Origin: a virus
IMG/VR virus record: IMGVR_UViG_3300021247_000292
Span: 1 to 38,166 of that record
Length of the DNA: 38,166 bases
Direction: 5' to 3' (one strand)
In this document: in pieces, positions 6,060 to 14,718 of the stretch
How the letters are laid out: the number at the start of each line of letters is the position of its first letter
How positions within the stretch are numbered: the stretch's first letter is position 1
The notes under the pieces: model-generated
Told to the model about the DNA's origin: nothing
What the model saw: only the letters and a program-made list of their open reading frames with translations
Database searches by the model: none
Program-made: the position numbers and the translations under genes

Positions 6060-8942
6060 TTAATTTCCTTCTGATACTTTTAACCAATTTGTTCCATCAG
6101 AAACAAGAGTTATATATCTATATTGTATTAATGTAGTCCAAGTTGAAGCACCGTTTATCAATCCGCTTGTAGTGTTTACAGTCAATAAATTAGCAGTTGA
6201 ATCTATTTTTATAATTGTATATTCTGTACCTGCAACGTGATTTGGTAAAGTTAGCGTAAATGCGCCAGTTGCTAAATCAGCAAAAATAATCCTATCTAAT
6301 GTTGTTAAAGTATAAGCAGATGTTTTTCTTGAATTTGCGTGAACTCTCCCCGTTGTTGTAAGTACATTTTGAATTCTGCTCGTACCATTTATATCTAACT
6401 TATAACCTGAATTTGAATTACCAGTACCTATTCCAACATTACCTCCAGCAAATATTCTTATTTTTTCAGATATTGCAGTACCTCCATTTTGAGTAAAGAA
6501 TACTAAATCACCTGATTCTGCACCTGCTGTATTATTAAGATTTTGAATTTGTATCGCTGCACGGGCAATATGCGAAGCACCATTACCTGCGGTAAACACA
6601 ACTCCATTTGTGTTGTGAAGCCTTATACTTGTATTACCAGCAGATACAGTAGCCAAGCCAAAAACCCCTTGCGCTGCAAATAATGAACCCCCATTAGTTG
6701 TGGCATAATTGATAGCACTATTATTGCTATTATTAAATCCGCCTATAACTTGAGTTGCGTGGCTTAATGAATTAGAAGATGCGTAGAAATTTCCACCTGT
6801 TAGCGTGATATTACTTGTTACGGTTAATAATCCCGATGAGTTACCTGCAATATTCAAAACATTCACATAACTACCCCCTTCTTGGACTCCTATATTTAAA
6901 GCCGTTCCCCAAGAACTTGGTAAAGATGTAAAAGAACGAATGTAACTTGTTATATATCCAAAAGGTTGATTATCACTTGTGTTTACTTTACCTTGTAGCA
7001 ATATTCTTTGTCCAAATCCAACAGCAGTTGTTGCTGAACTACTAATTAAATATGTACCAACATCTTGAGTTGTAGTTGTTAATGCACCTGTATTTGTGAA
7101 ATTAAATGCACCTCTTACATCAAGCGGTGTTGTTGGTGATGCCGTTCCTATTCCTAATCTTTTATTCGTATTGTCCCAAAAGAAATTGGTATTATCTTGT
7201 GCCAATACACCTGATGTCCCTGCAAATAGAATACTACCTGCCGTTGCACTTGTTATACTACCTCCTATTGCCATTCCACCACCTCCCGATGAGGCTGCCC
7301 ATTTAGGTGCGTTTGTTGCGGTGTCATAAGTCAACACCCATCCATTTGTTCCTGAACCTGCAAGTCTTGTTGCTACTCCTGACGCTCCTCCGTAAATGAT
7401 ATCCCCAGCAGTAGTCATCGGATTAGCAAATCCTCCCAAACCTGCAAGGGTATAGGTAGGAATGTTTAAAGTATTGCTAACTAATGTGGCACTTCCGCTA
7501 CTTCCTGTTGTTGTAAGTGATGTAATTCTATTGGTGTAAGCAGTATCCCAATTCGTTTGAGATGCCGTAGTAGGTATCCCATATCCTGATGTTGTTGACC
7601 ATACCCCCGTAGTTGAATTATAGTCTAACCCTGTTACGGAATCTGTAATAGCTAATCTTGCTAAAGCATCCGTGTATTGCGTGATGGTATTGGTAATCGT
7701 ATTACCTACTCTGCTTAACCCTGTACCAAATGTTAATGCTGATTCCTTACTATTGAATGTTGACCAATCCGCAGAAGATAATACACCTCTATTACTTGCA
7801 GATGCCGTTGGTACATTTAGCGTTATTACGGGTGTGGTTGTGCCGTTTGCTACTGTTGAGGACAAGTCAGTACCGCTTGTGCCTAATGTTAAAGCGGCTA
7901 CTGAACTAACCGTACCGGGTGTATACCCCAACACCGATGATATAGATGCGGTTTTCCATTGGTTGCCTCCAAAATAATATAAGACATCATTAGTTGAAGG
8001 TGTCTGCGCTTGTACGTTGTGCAATTCATCAAGTTCATACCCATTCTGCACTCGAACATACATTCTACCTGCGTTGCCATTACTTGCCGTAGTAACCACC
8101 CCTAAGTACACAAGATGATTCGGGGCATAAGGTTTTACATTTGTGATGCTTCCTGCCGTAGAACCTAAGTATATCGGGTCTCCATCGGCAAAGGTTGATG
8201 TCGGTAAGATATTTAACCCATCAAGTAGACCTTGTATAATTATCAACCCCTTTTGATTTGCCGAAATACTTGAAGATAATACCAACCCCACCGTCTTCGC
8301 TGAGGTAGCATCACCTGTATTGTATGCTCGTTTAACCGTCATTCTATCGCCAGTACCTCCAAACGCATATACAGGCATACCTTTAGTGATAGCTACACTA
8401 TCTGCGTTAGTTACATAAGCTAATAGCGTGTTAGGTCCAGTACCTATCGCTTGGAATCCATTTAAAGTTGAGTTGTAAACGCATAGCATCTCACCGCCAT
8501 CTACAATATCCCCACCTATCAATGCGCCATCATTATTTCTATATAATGCTTTAGCACCTAAGCTATTAATATTAAGTGTGCATCCTGTTGTATTGCCATT
8601 GGTAAAACGAATTAAATAAGCATCGCCATCGGCATAGCTTGTAACACCCGTAATAGTAGCCGTGTAAGTATCAGTACCCGATGCAGTTGCGTGTTTGATA
8701 CCTTTGATTGCATCTATCTGCCCTTGAATATTACTCGTTGCGCCATCAAGATAATCGAATTCGGTATTAGTTACTTTACCCGTACTTATATTAAGCGCAT
8801 CAATGCCTGTGGGCATATCCGCAGCTTCAAGATTACGAAAAACAAAGTCATAGTCATCGTTGGTAGCCTTTGACAATATTGTTTTAACTGCGCCTCCTTT
8901 TAACTCAAAAGGCAATTTACCTAAATCTCTACTTCTTGCCAT
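6060..8942 (-). CDS. tail fibre / receptor-binding protein, 960 aa
   Basis: The longest gene. The N-terminus carries a fibre-type segment (EFDYLDGATSNIQGQIDAIK, about residues 60-79). A long Thr/Ser/Gly/Asn-rich beta region follows, with repeated fibre phrases such as SNRGVLSSADWSTFNSK and the two NKRLGIGTASPTTPLDVRG and GNVGIGTGNSNSGYKLDING repeats. The C-terminal domain (about 870-960) is beta-rich and ends SDGTNWLKVSEGN. Such GIGT...LDVxG repeats are typical of Bacteroidetes phage fibres and adhesins. It follows the tail-terminator/adaptor gene by overlap (position 8942 shared) and is probably the main host-range determinant. I see no chaperone or endosialidase-type peptidase motif. Confidence 0.85.
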   Translation of the reverse strand: MARSRDLGKLPFELKGGAVKTILSKATNDDYDFVFRNLEAADMPTGIDALNISTGKVTNTEFDYLDGATSNIQGQIDAIKGIKHATASGTDTYTATITGVTSYADGDAYLIRFTNGNTTGCTLNINSLGAKALYRNNDGALIGGDIVDGGEMLCVYNSTLNGFQAIGTGPNTLLAYVTNADSVAITKGMPVYAFGGTGDRMTVKRAYNTGDATSAKTVGLVLSSSISANQKGLIIIQGLLDGLNILPTSTFADGDPIYLGSTAGSITNVKPYAPNHLVYLGVVTTASNGNAGRMYVRVQNGYELDELHNVQAQTPSTNDVLYYFGGNQWKTASISSVLGYTPGTVSSVAALTLGTSGTDLSSTVANGTTTPVITLNVPTASASNRGVLSSADWSTFNSKESALTFGTGLSRVGNTITNTITQYTDALARLAITDSVTGLDYNSTTGVWSTTSGYGIPTTASQTNWDTAYTNRITSLTTTGSSGSATLVSNTLNIPTYTLAGLGGFANPMTTAGDIIYGGASGVATRLAGSGTNGWVLTYDTATNAPKWAASSGGGGMAIGGSITSATAGSILFAGTSGVLAQDNTNFFWDNTNKRLGIGTASPTTPLDVRGAFNFTNTGALTTTTQDVGTYLISSSATTAVGFGQRILLQGKVNTSDNQPFGYITSYIRSFTSLPSSWGTALNIGVQEGGSYVNVLNIAGNSSGLLTVTSNITLTGGNFYASSNSLSHATQVIGGFNNSNNSAINYATTNGGSLFAAQGVFGLATVSAGNTSIRLHNTNGVVFTAGNGASHIARAAIQIQNLNNTAGAESGDLVFFTQNGGTAISEKIRIFAGGNVGIGTGNSNSGYKLDINGTSRIQNVLTTTGRVHANSRKTSAYTLTTLDRIIFADLATGAFTLTLPNHVAGTEYTIIKIDSTANLLTVNTTSGLINGASTWTTLIQYRYITLVSDGTNWLKVSEGN

Positions 8943-9901
8943 TAGTCATATTTTATAATTTCAACAATATCATCCAATTGCGCAGCTATTGCGATAGTTA
9001 CCGATGTGCCATTAGTAGCGGTGAACTCCGATGGTATCAATTTAACACCATTAAAATATACCTCAATCTTGCCGACACTATAACCTCCCGTTACATTGTA
9101 AGTATTCTGCCCCGATGTCGAGGTGAATACTTGCGATGTACCTGTACCTGTTGTGCCTTTTATTGTCATTTGATATATCCATACACCAGCAATCTTCTTG
9201 TAAACATTGCCCGTAATATTATCCAAATAAAAGTCAGAATTCTTACCCAATGTCGCAAGTGGCACACCATCTCCGCTATACCAAATCGTAGGCCCTAATC
9301 CATAACCCGTTACAATGCTACCATTGACAACATAAGGGTTTCCGTTGTTCCCATCGTTGATGATAACCCCTTGAAACACATTCTCTTCGATTTCTAATAT
9401 TGGATTTGCAATAGTAGCTTCGGTTACAATAGCCGAATCTTGAGCAGATGCCACAAGGTCAATAAAGTGAGATGAATACTCCACAACGCACAAGTAAGTA
9501 TTATCGTGTGCATAGTCAAGTTGCACTCCCACACGCTGAAGGTGTGAGCAGTTGGCAGGTTTAAATCTGTTCAATGCCCGATGTACTGAATTGACAATGT
9601 CGGTGAAGTCTAAATCTTGTTCGTAAGTACCATCACCTGCATCGAGTTGTTGGTGTTCAATCATCACCCGAAAGGTAACATCGTAAGCGGTTGCCCCTTG
9701 CCCGATAGGTATACCTTGCCCGAACTGCCACTCAACAAACGCAGCAGGTGTTGGGTAGCTATATGTTGCGCCTTGCTTTTTTAACTCCGTCTGATTATTC
9801 CACACACGGGTGTAGATGCTAACCGTCTGCCCATCATTGTTATTGACTTGCACCGTGCCTATCTGCGTGAGTATTGATTCTATGCTCTCTCTGATGCCCA
9901 T
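8942..9901 (-). CDS. tail terminator-like domain fused to a fibre-adaptor-like domain, 319 aa
   Basis: Two parts are visible. Residues 1-150 (WNNQTELKKQGATYSYPTPA, VTFRVMIEHQQLDAGD) look like a tail-terminator or DUF1834-type minor tail protein. Residues about 195-319 resemble tail-fibre adaptors: IWYSGDGVPLATLGKNSDFY, then NVYKKIAGVW, a Gly/Thr linker, and a final beta domain with GKIEVYFNGVKLIPSEFTA. WYSGxGVP...NVYKKxxGVW segments are usual in collagen-like fibre proteins. The gene sits between baseplate genes and the fibre, so the C-terminal part may connect the fibre to the tail. The N-terminal assignment is tentative. Confidence 0.6.
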   Translation of the reverse strand: MGIRESIESILTQIGTVQVNNNDGQTVSIYTRVWNNQTELKKQGATYSYPTPAAFVEWQFGQGIPIGQGATAYDVTFRVMIEHQQLDAGDGTYEQDLDFTDIVNSVHRALNRFKPANCSHLQRVGVQLDYAHDNTYLCVVEYSSHFIDLVASAQDSAIVTEATIANPILEIEENVFQGVIINDGNNGNPYVVNGSIVTGYGLGPTIWYSGDGVPLATLGKNSDFYLDNITGNVYKKIAGVWIYQMTIKGTTGTGTSQVFTSTSGQNTYNVTGGYSVGKIEVYFNGVKLIPSEFTATNGTSVTIAIAAQLDDIVEIIKYD

Positions 9902-10146
9902 TATCGTGTAGCGTATTTTAGTTGTAAATCACCTGCGGATGGTGAGTAAGATTGTGCAAGATTAGTAGTGTCTATTACGTTTATCAATGTCTCATCGAAG
10001 TACAATACTTGCCCGGCACTTGGGTAGGTAGTTACATCTGCCCAATTATTATCGCCCATAAGTTTGCCAAGTCTGTCAAGTGTGCCGTAAGTATTCAAGC
10101 ACACATCGAAGATAGTCTGATTCTCGATGCAAGTAAAGTAACTCAT
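9901..10146 (-). CDS. LysM-like tail protein (P2 gpX type), 81 aa
   Basis: A small protein with the LysM-like layout used by gpX-type tail proteins: NQTIFDVCLNTYGTLDRLGK (residues 8-27), DNNW, then YPSAGQVLYFDE (about 41-52). In contractile tails such proteins bind near the hub or spike. It overlaps the gp25-like gene by ATGA and touches the tail-terminator/adaptor gene, within a classical baseplate cluster (hub, spike, gp25, gpX). Confidence 0.7.
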   Translation of the reverse strand: MSYFTCIENQTIFDVCLNTYGTLDRLGKLMGDNNWADVTTYPSAGQVLYFDETLINVIDTTNLAQSYSPSAGDLQLKYATR

Positions 10147-10448
10147 AATAGTTCAATATTTGGGTTAAGGGTTAACGTACCATTAGATGAATAGCTTACT
10201 ATCGGGTTGTTGCAAGGGTACATATCCTTTTGCAATTGCACCATTGTAATTCGTGCAAGTTTATCCTCCTGCCCTGATGAGTTTAAATAGTTATCGATAC
10301 CCACCCCATCGCTTGGGTTCTCTTTCCATTCGCCCTTTGATGCTGCAATTGTATCCTCAATGTGTTGCATATCTGATGCTATCCATTTAAGGTCATTCTG
10401 CTCGGCAATGTAAGTAAGGTCGCAGTCTATATCGTATCGTAAAGCCAT
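10143..10448 (-). CDS. gp25-like baseplate wedge protein (GPW/gp25 family), 101 aa
   Basis: A T4 gp25 / P2 gpW-type baseplate subunit that connects wedge to sheath. The family core is visible as QHIEDTIAASKGEWKENP (about residues 28-45) followed by SDGVGIDNYLNS. The pattern nxqxIxxxIxaxkGEwkxxPxxGvGixxyl is characteristic. The gene overlaps the spike gene upstream by one base and the LysM-like gene downstream by ATGA. Confidence 0.82.
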   Translation of the reverse strand: MALRYDIDCDLTYIAEQNDLKWIASDMQHIEDTIAASKGEWKENPSDGVGIDNYLNSSGQEDKLARITMVQLQKDMYPCNNPIVSYSSNGTLTLNPNIELL

Positions 10449-10990
10449 TAGTGTGTGATGTTAGGGTGAGAGATGTCAGGTTGTGATGTTATGGGTGATA
10501 TTGTTGTAGTTTCAGTATCAGGAGGCAATGGCGATAGTGCATTACCCGGCCCTGCTGGGCAAGTAGTTTTATGCGTGTGTGAGTTATATTTTGAAATCAA
10601 ATCATTAAGCAGATTCTCAAGGTTGTTTATCTTAGTCAATAACCCATTGTTCGGATTATTCGGGTCAACTACAATAGGCACACCTTCATACTCGCCCCCA
10701 AGCCATACAATACTTTCAATATCTCCGTGTAAGGCTATATAAGGTTCTACATATTCGCTATACGCAACAATAACCGTATTGCCCTCAATCTTTGGAATAT
10801 ACAAACACCCATCGGATACTGATGCCATCAATCGGGCAGTTATTATTTGATTCGATTCGCCATGTATTAACTGCACTTGTGCCGTTCTACTATCAATGTC
10901 AACGGATATCACCTCCGCATCCGTTAGATGTAGCTTATCAGATAATTGAGTACCTGCAATGGTTCGTATGGCTCGTATTAGTTCACTCAT
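10448..10990 (-). CDS. baseplate spike / assembly protein V-like, 180 aa
   Basis: A tail spike of the P2 gpV / Mu gp45 type that punctures the outer membrane. The N-terminal part is an OB-like region (AEVISVDIDSRTAQVQLIHG). A coiled stretch (TKINNLENLLNDLISKYNSH, about 115-134) is followed by SHTHKTTCPAGPG, a sequence common in such spikes, and a C-terminal tip (TTTISPITSQPDISHPNITH). HxH-containing tips of gpV-like spikes coordinate iron, and the His residues here could do likewise (inference). It overlaps the hub gene by ATGA. Confidence 0.82.
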   Translation of the reverse strand: MSELIRAIRTIAGTQLSDKLHLTDAEVISVDIDSRTAQVQLIHGESNQIITARLMASVSDGCLYIPKIEGNTVIVAYSEYVEPYIALHGDIESIVWLGGEYEGVPIVVDPNNPNNGLLTKINNLENLLNDLISKYNSHTHKTTCPAGPGNALSPLPPDTETTTISPITSQPDISHPNITH

Positions 10991-12144
10991 GGTATTCTGA
11001 AATCTATTTCTATATCTTGCCTCAACCCATCCGTACCGCCTGTGTAATTAACTCTCTTTACCTTATACTTTCCGTCTTGTTCGGGTAGCTTCGGGTTCTT
11101 CAAAATCACCTCATCACCGTGCTTTACAAATGGATAACCAAAGGTAGTGAATGAACCCTTGAAACCATCGTAATAATAGTTTTTTAATTGGGCAAAGCCT
11201 AACTCTGCAAGTTTATCGGTAGAGGTAATATTCGGGAAAAAAAATGTCCTCCGTTCGCCCTCTTGATTCTCAGGCACATAGCCATCCTTACCGATGACAG
11301 TAACTTTTTGTTGCCCTTTGAAGTACGAACAAAGTATAGTTAATCTTTCTTTCTTAGTCTTAGCCTTGCCGTCTTTTGTTGTTTCGCCAGTTTCAGCAGT
11401 ATTCACACTGTACACCTTTGCACTCAATGGGATGTCATCCTTTCGGAAATATTCAAGATTCGATTCTACTACATTGGCTTTAGCCCCATTCATTATGAAT
11501 GTTTCATAGTTAATATCTTGCTCGACATATATGTTAATTCCGCTTCGTAACTCGTTGCCTCTGAAATAGCTATTGAATCCGTAGGTTTTGTTTAACCTAT
11601 CAAGCAATGATGCTGCCGTTTCATCGTTGACCTTAAACTCGCCAAAGGTTGTTACACTATTAGCAAGGTAAGTAAGTTTCTTGTCGGTTACTGAATCGCA
11701 AATGTATTTCAACACATCCTCCAAGCTATCGGTCTTACTAAAGGTCTTAGGCTTCAACACCGTCTGCTTCAAGATAAACATATTATCCTCAATATCAAAC
11801 TGCATCGGTATTGATGAATGCACCTTACTCACCCATCCCTCCGCTATTGTGTCAAGATTATAACCAACATAACCTGCTTTCAATGTAACCTTATCACCAC
11901 GCATTATCAAGGGTGTACTACCGAATCCACCTATGTTGATAAGCGTACCCGTTAATGGGTTTAGAGCATACGAACGATAATAAAGATTCTTTGGTATGGT
12001 TATACTTCCCTTACTCGCTTGTTCTGCCCACGATGACGAATACTCATAAGCCGTCAAAAAATCGATGTAAATCGTTGCCCTTCTGCTTGGGTAATCGGCA
12101 GTAGGAGTCTGCTCAATGGTTATATTGTTCTGTACGTTAAACAC
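10987..12144 (-). CDS. baseplate hub protein (gpD / gp27-like), 385 aa
   Basis: The size, position before the spike, and layout fit the late-control D / gp27 family: a beta-rich N-terminal domain (IYIDFLTAYEYSSSWAEQAS; LIMRGDKVTLKAGY), a middle part with a LysM-like early segment (SLEDVLKYICDSV...FKVNDETAASLLDRLNKTYG), and a final domain KHGDEVILKNPKLPEQDGKY ending in DIEIDFRIP. It would form the trimeric hub beneath the tube, holding the spike. Its 5' end overlaps the DUF6046-like gene by 8 nt. Confidence 0.78.
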   Translation of the reverse strand: MFNVQNNITIEQTPTADYPSRRATIYIDFLTAYEYSSSWAEQASKGSITIPKNLYYRSYALNPLTGTLINIGGFGSTPLIMRGDKVTLKAGYVGYNLDTIAEGWVSKVHSSIPMQFDIEDNMFILKQTVLKPKTFSKTDSLEDVLKYICDSVTDKKLTYLANSVTTFGEFKVNDETAASLLDRLNKTYGFNSYFRGNELRSGINIYVEQDINYETFIMNGAKANVVESNLEYFRKDDIPLSAKVYSVNTAETGETTKDGKAKTKKERLTILCSYFKGQQKVTVIGKDGYVPENQEGERRTFFFPNITSTDKLAELGFAQLKNYYYDGFKGSFTTFGYPFVKHGDEVILKNPKLPEQDGKYKVKRVNYTGGTDGLRQDIEIDFRIP

Positions 12145-12595
12145 CTGTGATTCTTAGTTCTACGGGGATATCTGAAATAAGGTTAATCGTAAATGTCTGA
12201 TAGCTTACACCACCTTCATTCTGTGGCAAATCATAGCTTTCTACTACCGCCTTTTGAATGCCTAATTGATTCAAGAATGGGCAAGTAATATCTAATGCAA
12301 TCGGGGCATCTAACATAGCTTTTAGATTTAATCTATCGGAAACAGGTTCTACCCCATTGGCATTCGTTATTGTACCAACTACGGTGATGGCATAGTCATC
12401 CATCCCTACATATTCTTTCACCGTTCCATCTCTCCCTTGTATTTGCGTTTTAACTATTTGCTTGGCTTGTGATAGCGTGATGATTGCAGTCTTTAATGAC
12501 ACCGCATTGAACGAGATAGGCGCACCCCCTTGTGGGTTAGGGTAAGCACCTGCCTCGAATGTTATCGCAGTATTGGCTTTGCTATTAATTATCAT
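12137..12595 (-). CDS. DUF6046-like tail/baseplate protein, 152 aa
   Basis: The core IQGRDGTVKEYVGMDDYAIT (about residues 52-71) followed by VVGTITNANG matches the DUF6046-type proteins placed between tape measure and hub in Bacteroidetes contractile tails. The position corresponds to the LysM or baseplate tail-tube initiator genes of other myophages. The protein is beta-rich, without signal peptide or membrane segment. It overlaps the tape measure by 4 nt and the hub by 8 nt. Confidence 0.7.
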   Translation of the reverse strand: MIINSKANTAITFEAGAYPNPQGGAPISFNAVSLKTAIITLSQAKQIVKTQIQGRDGTVKEYVGMDDYAITVVGTITNANGVEPVSDRLNLKAMLDAPIALDITCPFLNQLGIQKAVVESYDLPQNEGGVSYQTFTINLISDIPVELRITGV

Positions 12596-14133
12596 CGTAT
12601 TGGAATCATTTGTGAGTTATTGATAGCATCGAGAAGGGCATTAGTAACCATTTCCTTGACCTTTTGTGCGCTTTCGGTTATATTGGTAGTCTGAATCGTA
12701 AAGTCATGAATAAGGTCGTTTATACTTACGTTAATCGTTACCGCTTTCTGCCCCGTAGCTTTTTCGAGTTTATCCGTTGCAGGAGGCTTGGCTGCGCCTC
12801 CCTTTTTAAGGGCAGAAGTTTCTTTTGGCTTAGGTTTGATAAACTCATCTGCTGCCGCAATCATAGCTTGGGCATCTGATATCTTTTCAGATACTTTGCT
12901 AATATTTTCAATATCATACTTATTTAATGGTACTCCTGATTTTTTTACAGAATCCCATTGCTTCATTTCAGTCTGAGCAGATAATAAAGCGATTTGACCT
13001 CTCTTTTTAAATTCCTCAGATATTTTCTTTGTCGCATCTTGCTCTGCAATACCTCTATCTGTAAGTATTTTTTTTACGGCATTGAGATTCCCTACATATT
13101 GGTTTTTCTCTTTTTCCTGCTCTTCTTTATAAGCATCTCGTGCCTTTTGTGCTGCATTTTTTGATAAATCATAAGCATAGGCTAATGCAGTTACTGCTGA
13201 TATAAGTAATCCTATCGGGCCAAGTGCTGCATTGGCAGCAATTCCAAAACTTGTAGTTACGGGTATTGCTAAACCAACCGCAATTTTATAAGCAGTAAAC
13301 CCACCTGCTACATACATCAAAGCCTTACCGAATGAAATTACACCTTCTTTGTTTTCTTTTAACCAATTCACTACATTTATTAAAGCAGTAACAGTTTTGT
13401 CTATTGTTGGCTTTAACTTATCAAATATTTCTACTCTAAATTGAAACCAAGCATCACTTAAATTTGATACTTTTATGGAAGTATTACCAGCCATATTTTC
13501 TAAACCATGAAAGTAAATACCACCTGCTTCATGTGCTTTTTGTAAAGCATAAGAAATCTGCTCGTAAGTTAATTCAGTACCTTTTGCGTGTTTAAGTCCT
13601 GCGGCATCAAGTGCAGCATAAAGATTAATACCTGCATAAGAAAACTGCCTTAAATCCATTGCAGTAGCCTTACCTTCATTTTTTATTTGTTGCAAATTAA
13701 CAACCATCCTTTGCAACTCATCATTACCACCTCCACTTGCCGCAATAGCATTTGATAAGTTTAATACATCTTTTCTTGCTTGTTCTGAATTTTCACCTGC
13801 TGCAATTAACGCTCTATTCGCTTGTAATAATGATTCAAAGCTGAAAGGTGTTGCTGCTGCATCTCGCATCGTTTGGTCAATAACCTTTTGCGCCTCTGCA
13901 CCATCTTTCAACAATGTTGTTAATCCAATACGAGCATCCTCTACTGATGTACCTGCCTCAATAACACTTTTAGTAAATAAAGCAATTCCAGCAACCCCAA
14001 ATGTTACCCCGATTGCCGCACCAAGAGCATTTATCTCTTTGCTCAAAACTTTCGTACTCGCTTGTGCAGATGCTATCCCCGATTGAAATTGAGCATATCT
14101 AAGTCCTAATATGTATTCGACTAAATTAGTCAT
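12592..14133 (-). CDS. tape measure protein, 513 aa
   Basis: The tail-length ruler. The N-terminal part is a tape-measure domain (GTSVEDARIGLTTLLKDGAE, DAAATPFSFESLLQANRALI, KNEGKATAMDLRQFSYAGIN, about residues 60-180). Hydrophobic segments follow in the middle (ALMYVAGGFTAYKIAVGLAI; AALGPIGLLISAVTALAYAY, about 265-325). A Lys/Glu/Ala-rich helical region leads to the C-terminus. At about 1.5 angstrom per residue, 513 residues would suit a short tail of roughly 75 nm. It lies immediately after the frameshifted chaperone ORF (TAATG), the classical arrangement. Confidence 0.9.
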   Translation of the reverse strand: MTNLVEYILGLRYAQFQSGIASAQASTKVLSKEINALGAAIGVTFGVAGIALFTKSVIEAGTSVEDARIGLTTLLKDGAEAQKVIDQTMRDAAATPFSFESLLQANRALIAAGENSEQARKDVLNLSNAIAASGGGNDELQRMVVNLQQIKNEGKATAMDLRQFSYAGINLYAALDAAGLKHAKGTELTYEQISYALQKAHEAGGIYFHGLENMAGNTSIKVSNLSDAWFQFRVEIFDKLKPTIDKTVTALINVVNWLKENKEGVISFGKALMYVAGGFTAYKIAVGLAIPVTTSFGIAANAALGPIGLLISAVTALAYAYDLSKNAAQKARDAYKEEQEKEKNQYVGNLNAVKKILTDRGIAEQDATKKISEEFKKRGQIALLSAQTEMKQWDSVKKSGVPLNKYDIENISKVSEKISDAQAMIAAADEFIKPKPKETSALKKGGAAKPPATDKLEKATGQKAVTINVSINDLIHDFTIQTTNITESAQKVKEMVTNALLDAINNSQMIPIR

Positions 14134-14683
14134 TATGAGAATTTAACTTGGTTAACAACCTCGAGGTAATATTTTGTTTGCGCCCATGCTTCGTGAAATT
14201 CATCTTCGGTCAATTCTTTAGGGTTTAAATGCAAACAACACCGAATTAGGGCGGCCATTCGACCATACCTATCGGTGTTGTTGTTAATAGCGTGGGATTC
14301 TATTTTTTTTTAAACTGATTCAAGGCTATCGTGATAATTCCCAAACAAAACTGGGCAACACCTAACTTGTACTTATCGCACTCCCAAGCATCACCGTAAG
14401 TTAAAGAATCAGATTCATCTTTCAATTGACAAATCTTTCTTAACTCCTCCCCTGCCATGTGCATTCCTAACTCACCGCTTTTATCCATTAGATATAGCTT
14501 GGTTTCGTAGTTAGGCTCTTTCACATAAGACAAAACTCGTTCGTTTGTTTCAGGCTTAAACTGAACGCAAACGTGAACTTTTGGAGCGTTGTACTTCTTG
14601 GCGAGGTCTTGACAGATAACCTCGTATTGGTCTACTTCTTCAGTAGTTAACTCTGTGGGCAGTATTGTGGTTTGTTTACTCAT
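14133..14683 (-). CDS. tail assembly chaperone, -1 frameshift fusion product, 183 aa
   Basis: Reading the upstream 127-residue chaperone with a -1 slip at the A9 run (14311-14303) gives a 56-residue extension that begins IESHAINNN, contains RMAALIRCCLHLNPKELTED and ends at TAA 14135-14133, overlapping the tape-measure ATG as TAATG. The extension frame has no start of its own, occupies the gap between chaperone and tape measure exactly, and mirrors the lambda G/GT arrangement in which the fusion protein coats the tape measure. The final part (EFHEAWAQTKYYLEVV) resembles T-type domains. Frameshift efficiency cannot be seen from sequence. Confidence 0.78.
14234..14311 (-). promoter_or_regulatory. 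programmed frameshift site with downstream stem-loop
   Basis: The minus strand reads CAG TTT AAA AAA AAA TAG at the 0-frame stop. The run of nine As allows a -1 slip (or transcriptional slippage adding one A), continuing as ATA GAA TCC. Twenty nt downstream a perfect 11-bp stem AACAACACCGA / TCGGTGTTGTT (arms 14282-14272 and 14244-14234) encloses 27 nt that include a further TAGG/CCTA pairing. The spacer is longer than the usual 5-9 nt, so the slip may rely mainly on the homopolymer. Confidence 0.72.
14300..14683 (-). CDS. tail assembly chaperone, short (G-like) product, 127 aa
   Basis: The 0-frame protein ends at TAG 14302-14300 right after NQFKKK. It is acidic and helical, with EVICQDLAKKYNAPKVHVCV (about residues 21-40) and a KLGVAQFCLGIITIALNQF C-terminal helix. 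Located between tail tube and tape measure, with an overlapping -1 extension, it is the G-type chaperone that keeps the tape measure soluble. It has its own well-formed promoter (14688-14718), so it may be expressed above background late transcription. Confidence 0.75.
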   Translation of the reverse strand: MSKQTTILPTELTTEEVDQYEVICQDLAKKYNAPKVHVCVQFKPETNERVLSYVKEPNYETKLYLMDKSGELGMHMAGEELRKICQLKDESDSLTYGDAWECDKYKLGVAQFCLGIITIALNQFKKK

Positions 14684-14687
14684 GCCT

Positions 14688-14718
14688 CAAAGATACTACA
14701 CATAATCAATACCACCAA
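14688..14718 (-). promoter_or_regulatory. promoter in front of the tail chaperone gene
   Basis: On the minus strand a TTG (14718-14716), an exact 20-nt spacer and TATCTTTG (14695-14688) form a consensus Bacteroidetes promoter. The ATG at 14683 follows AGGC directly, so the transcript would be nearly leaderless. The -33 box and most of the spacer lie inside the 3' end of the tube gene. Confidence 0.55.

Noticed and set aside
7096-7977. plus-strand open frames opposite the tail fibre
   Set aside because: They mirror the low-complexity, Thr/Ala-rich codons of the minus-strand fibre gene, have no operon context and no recognisable protein features.
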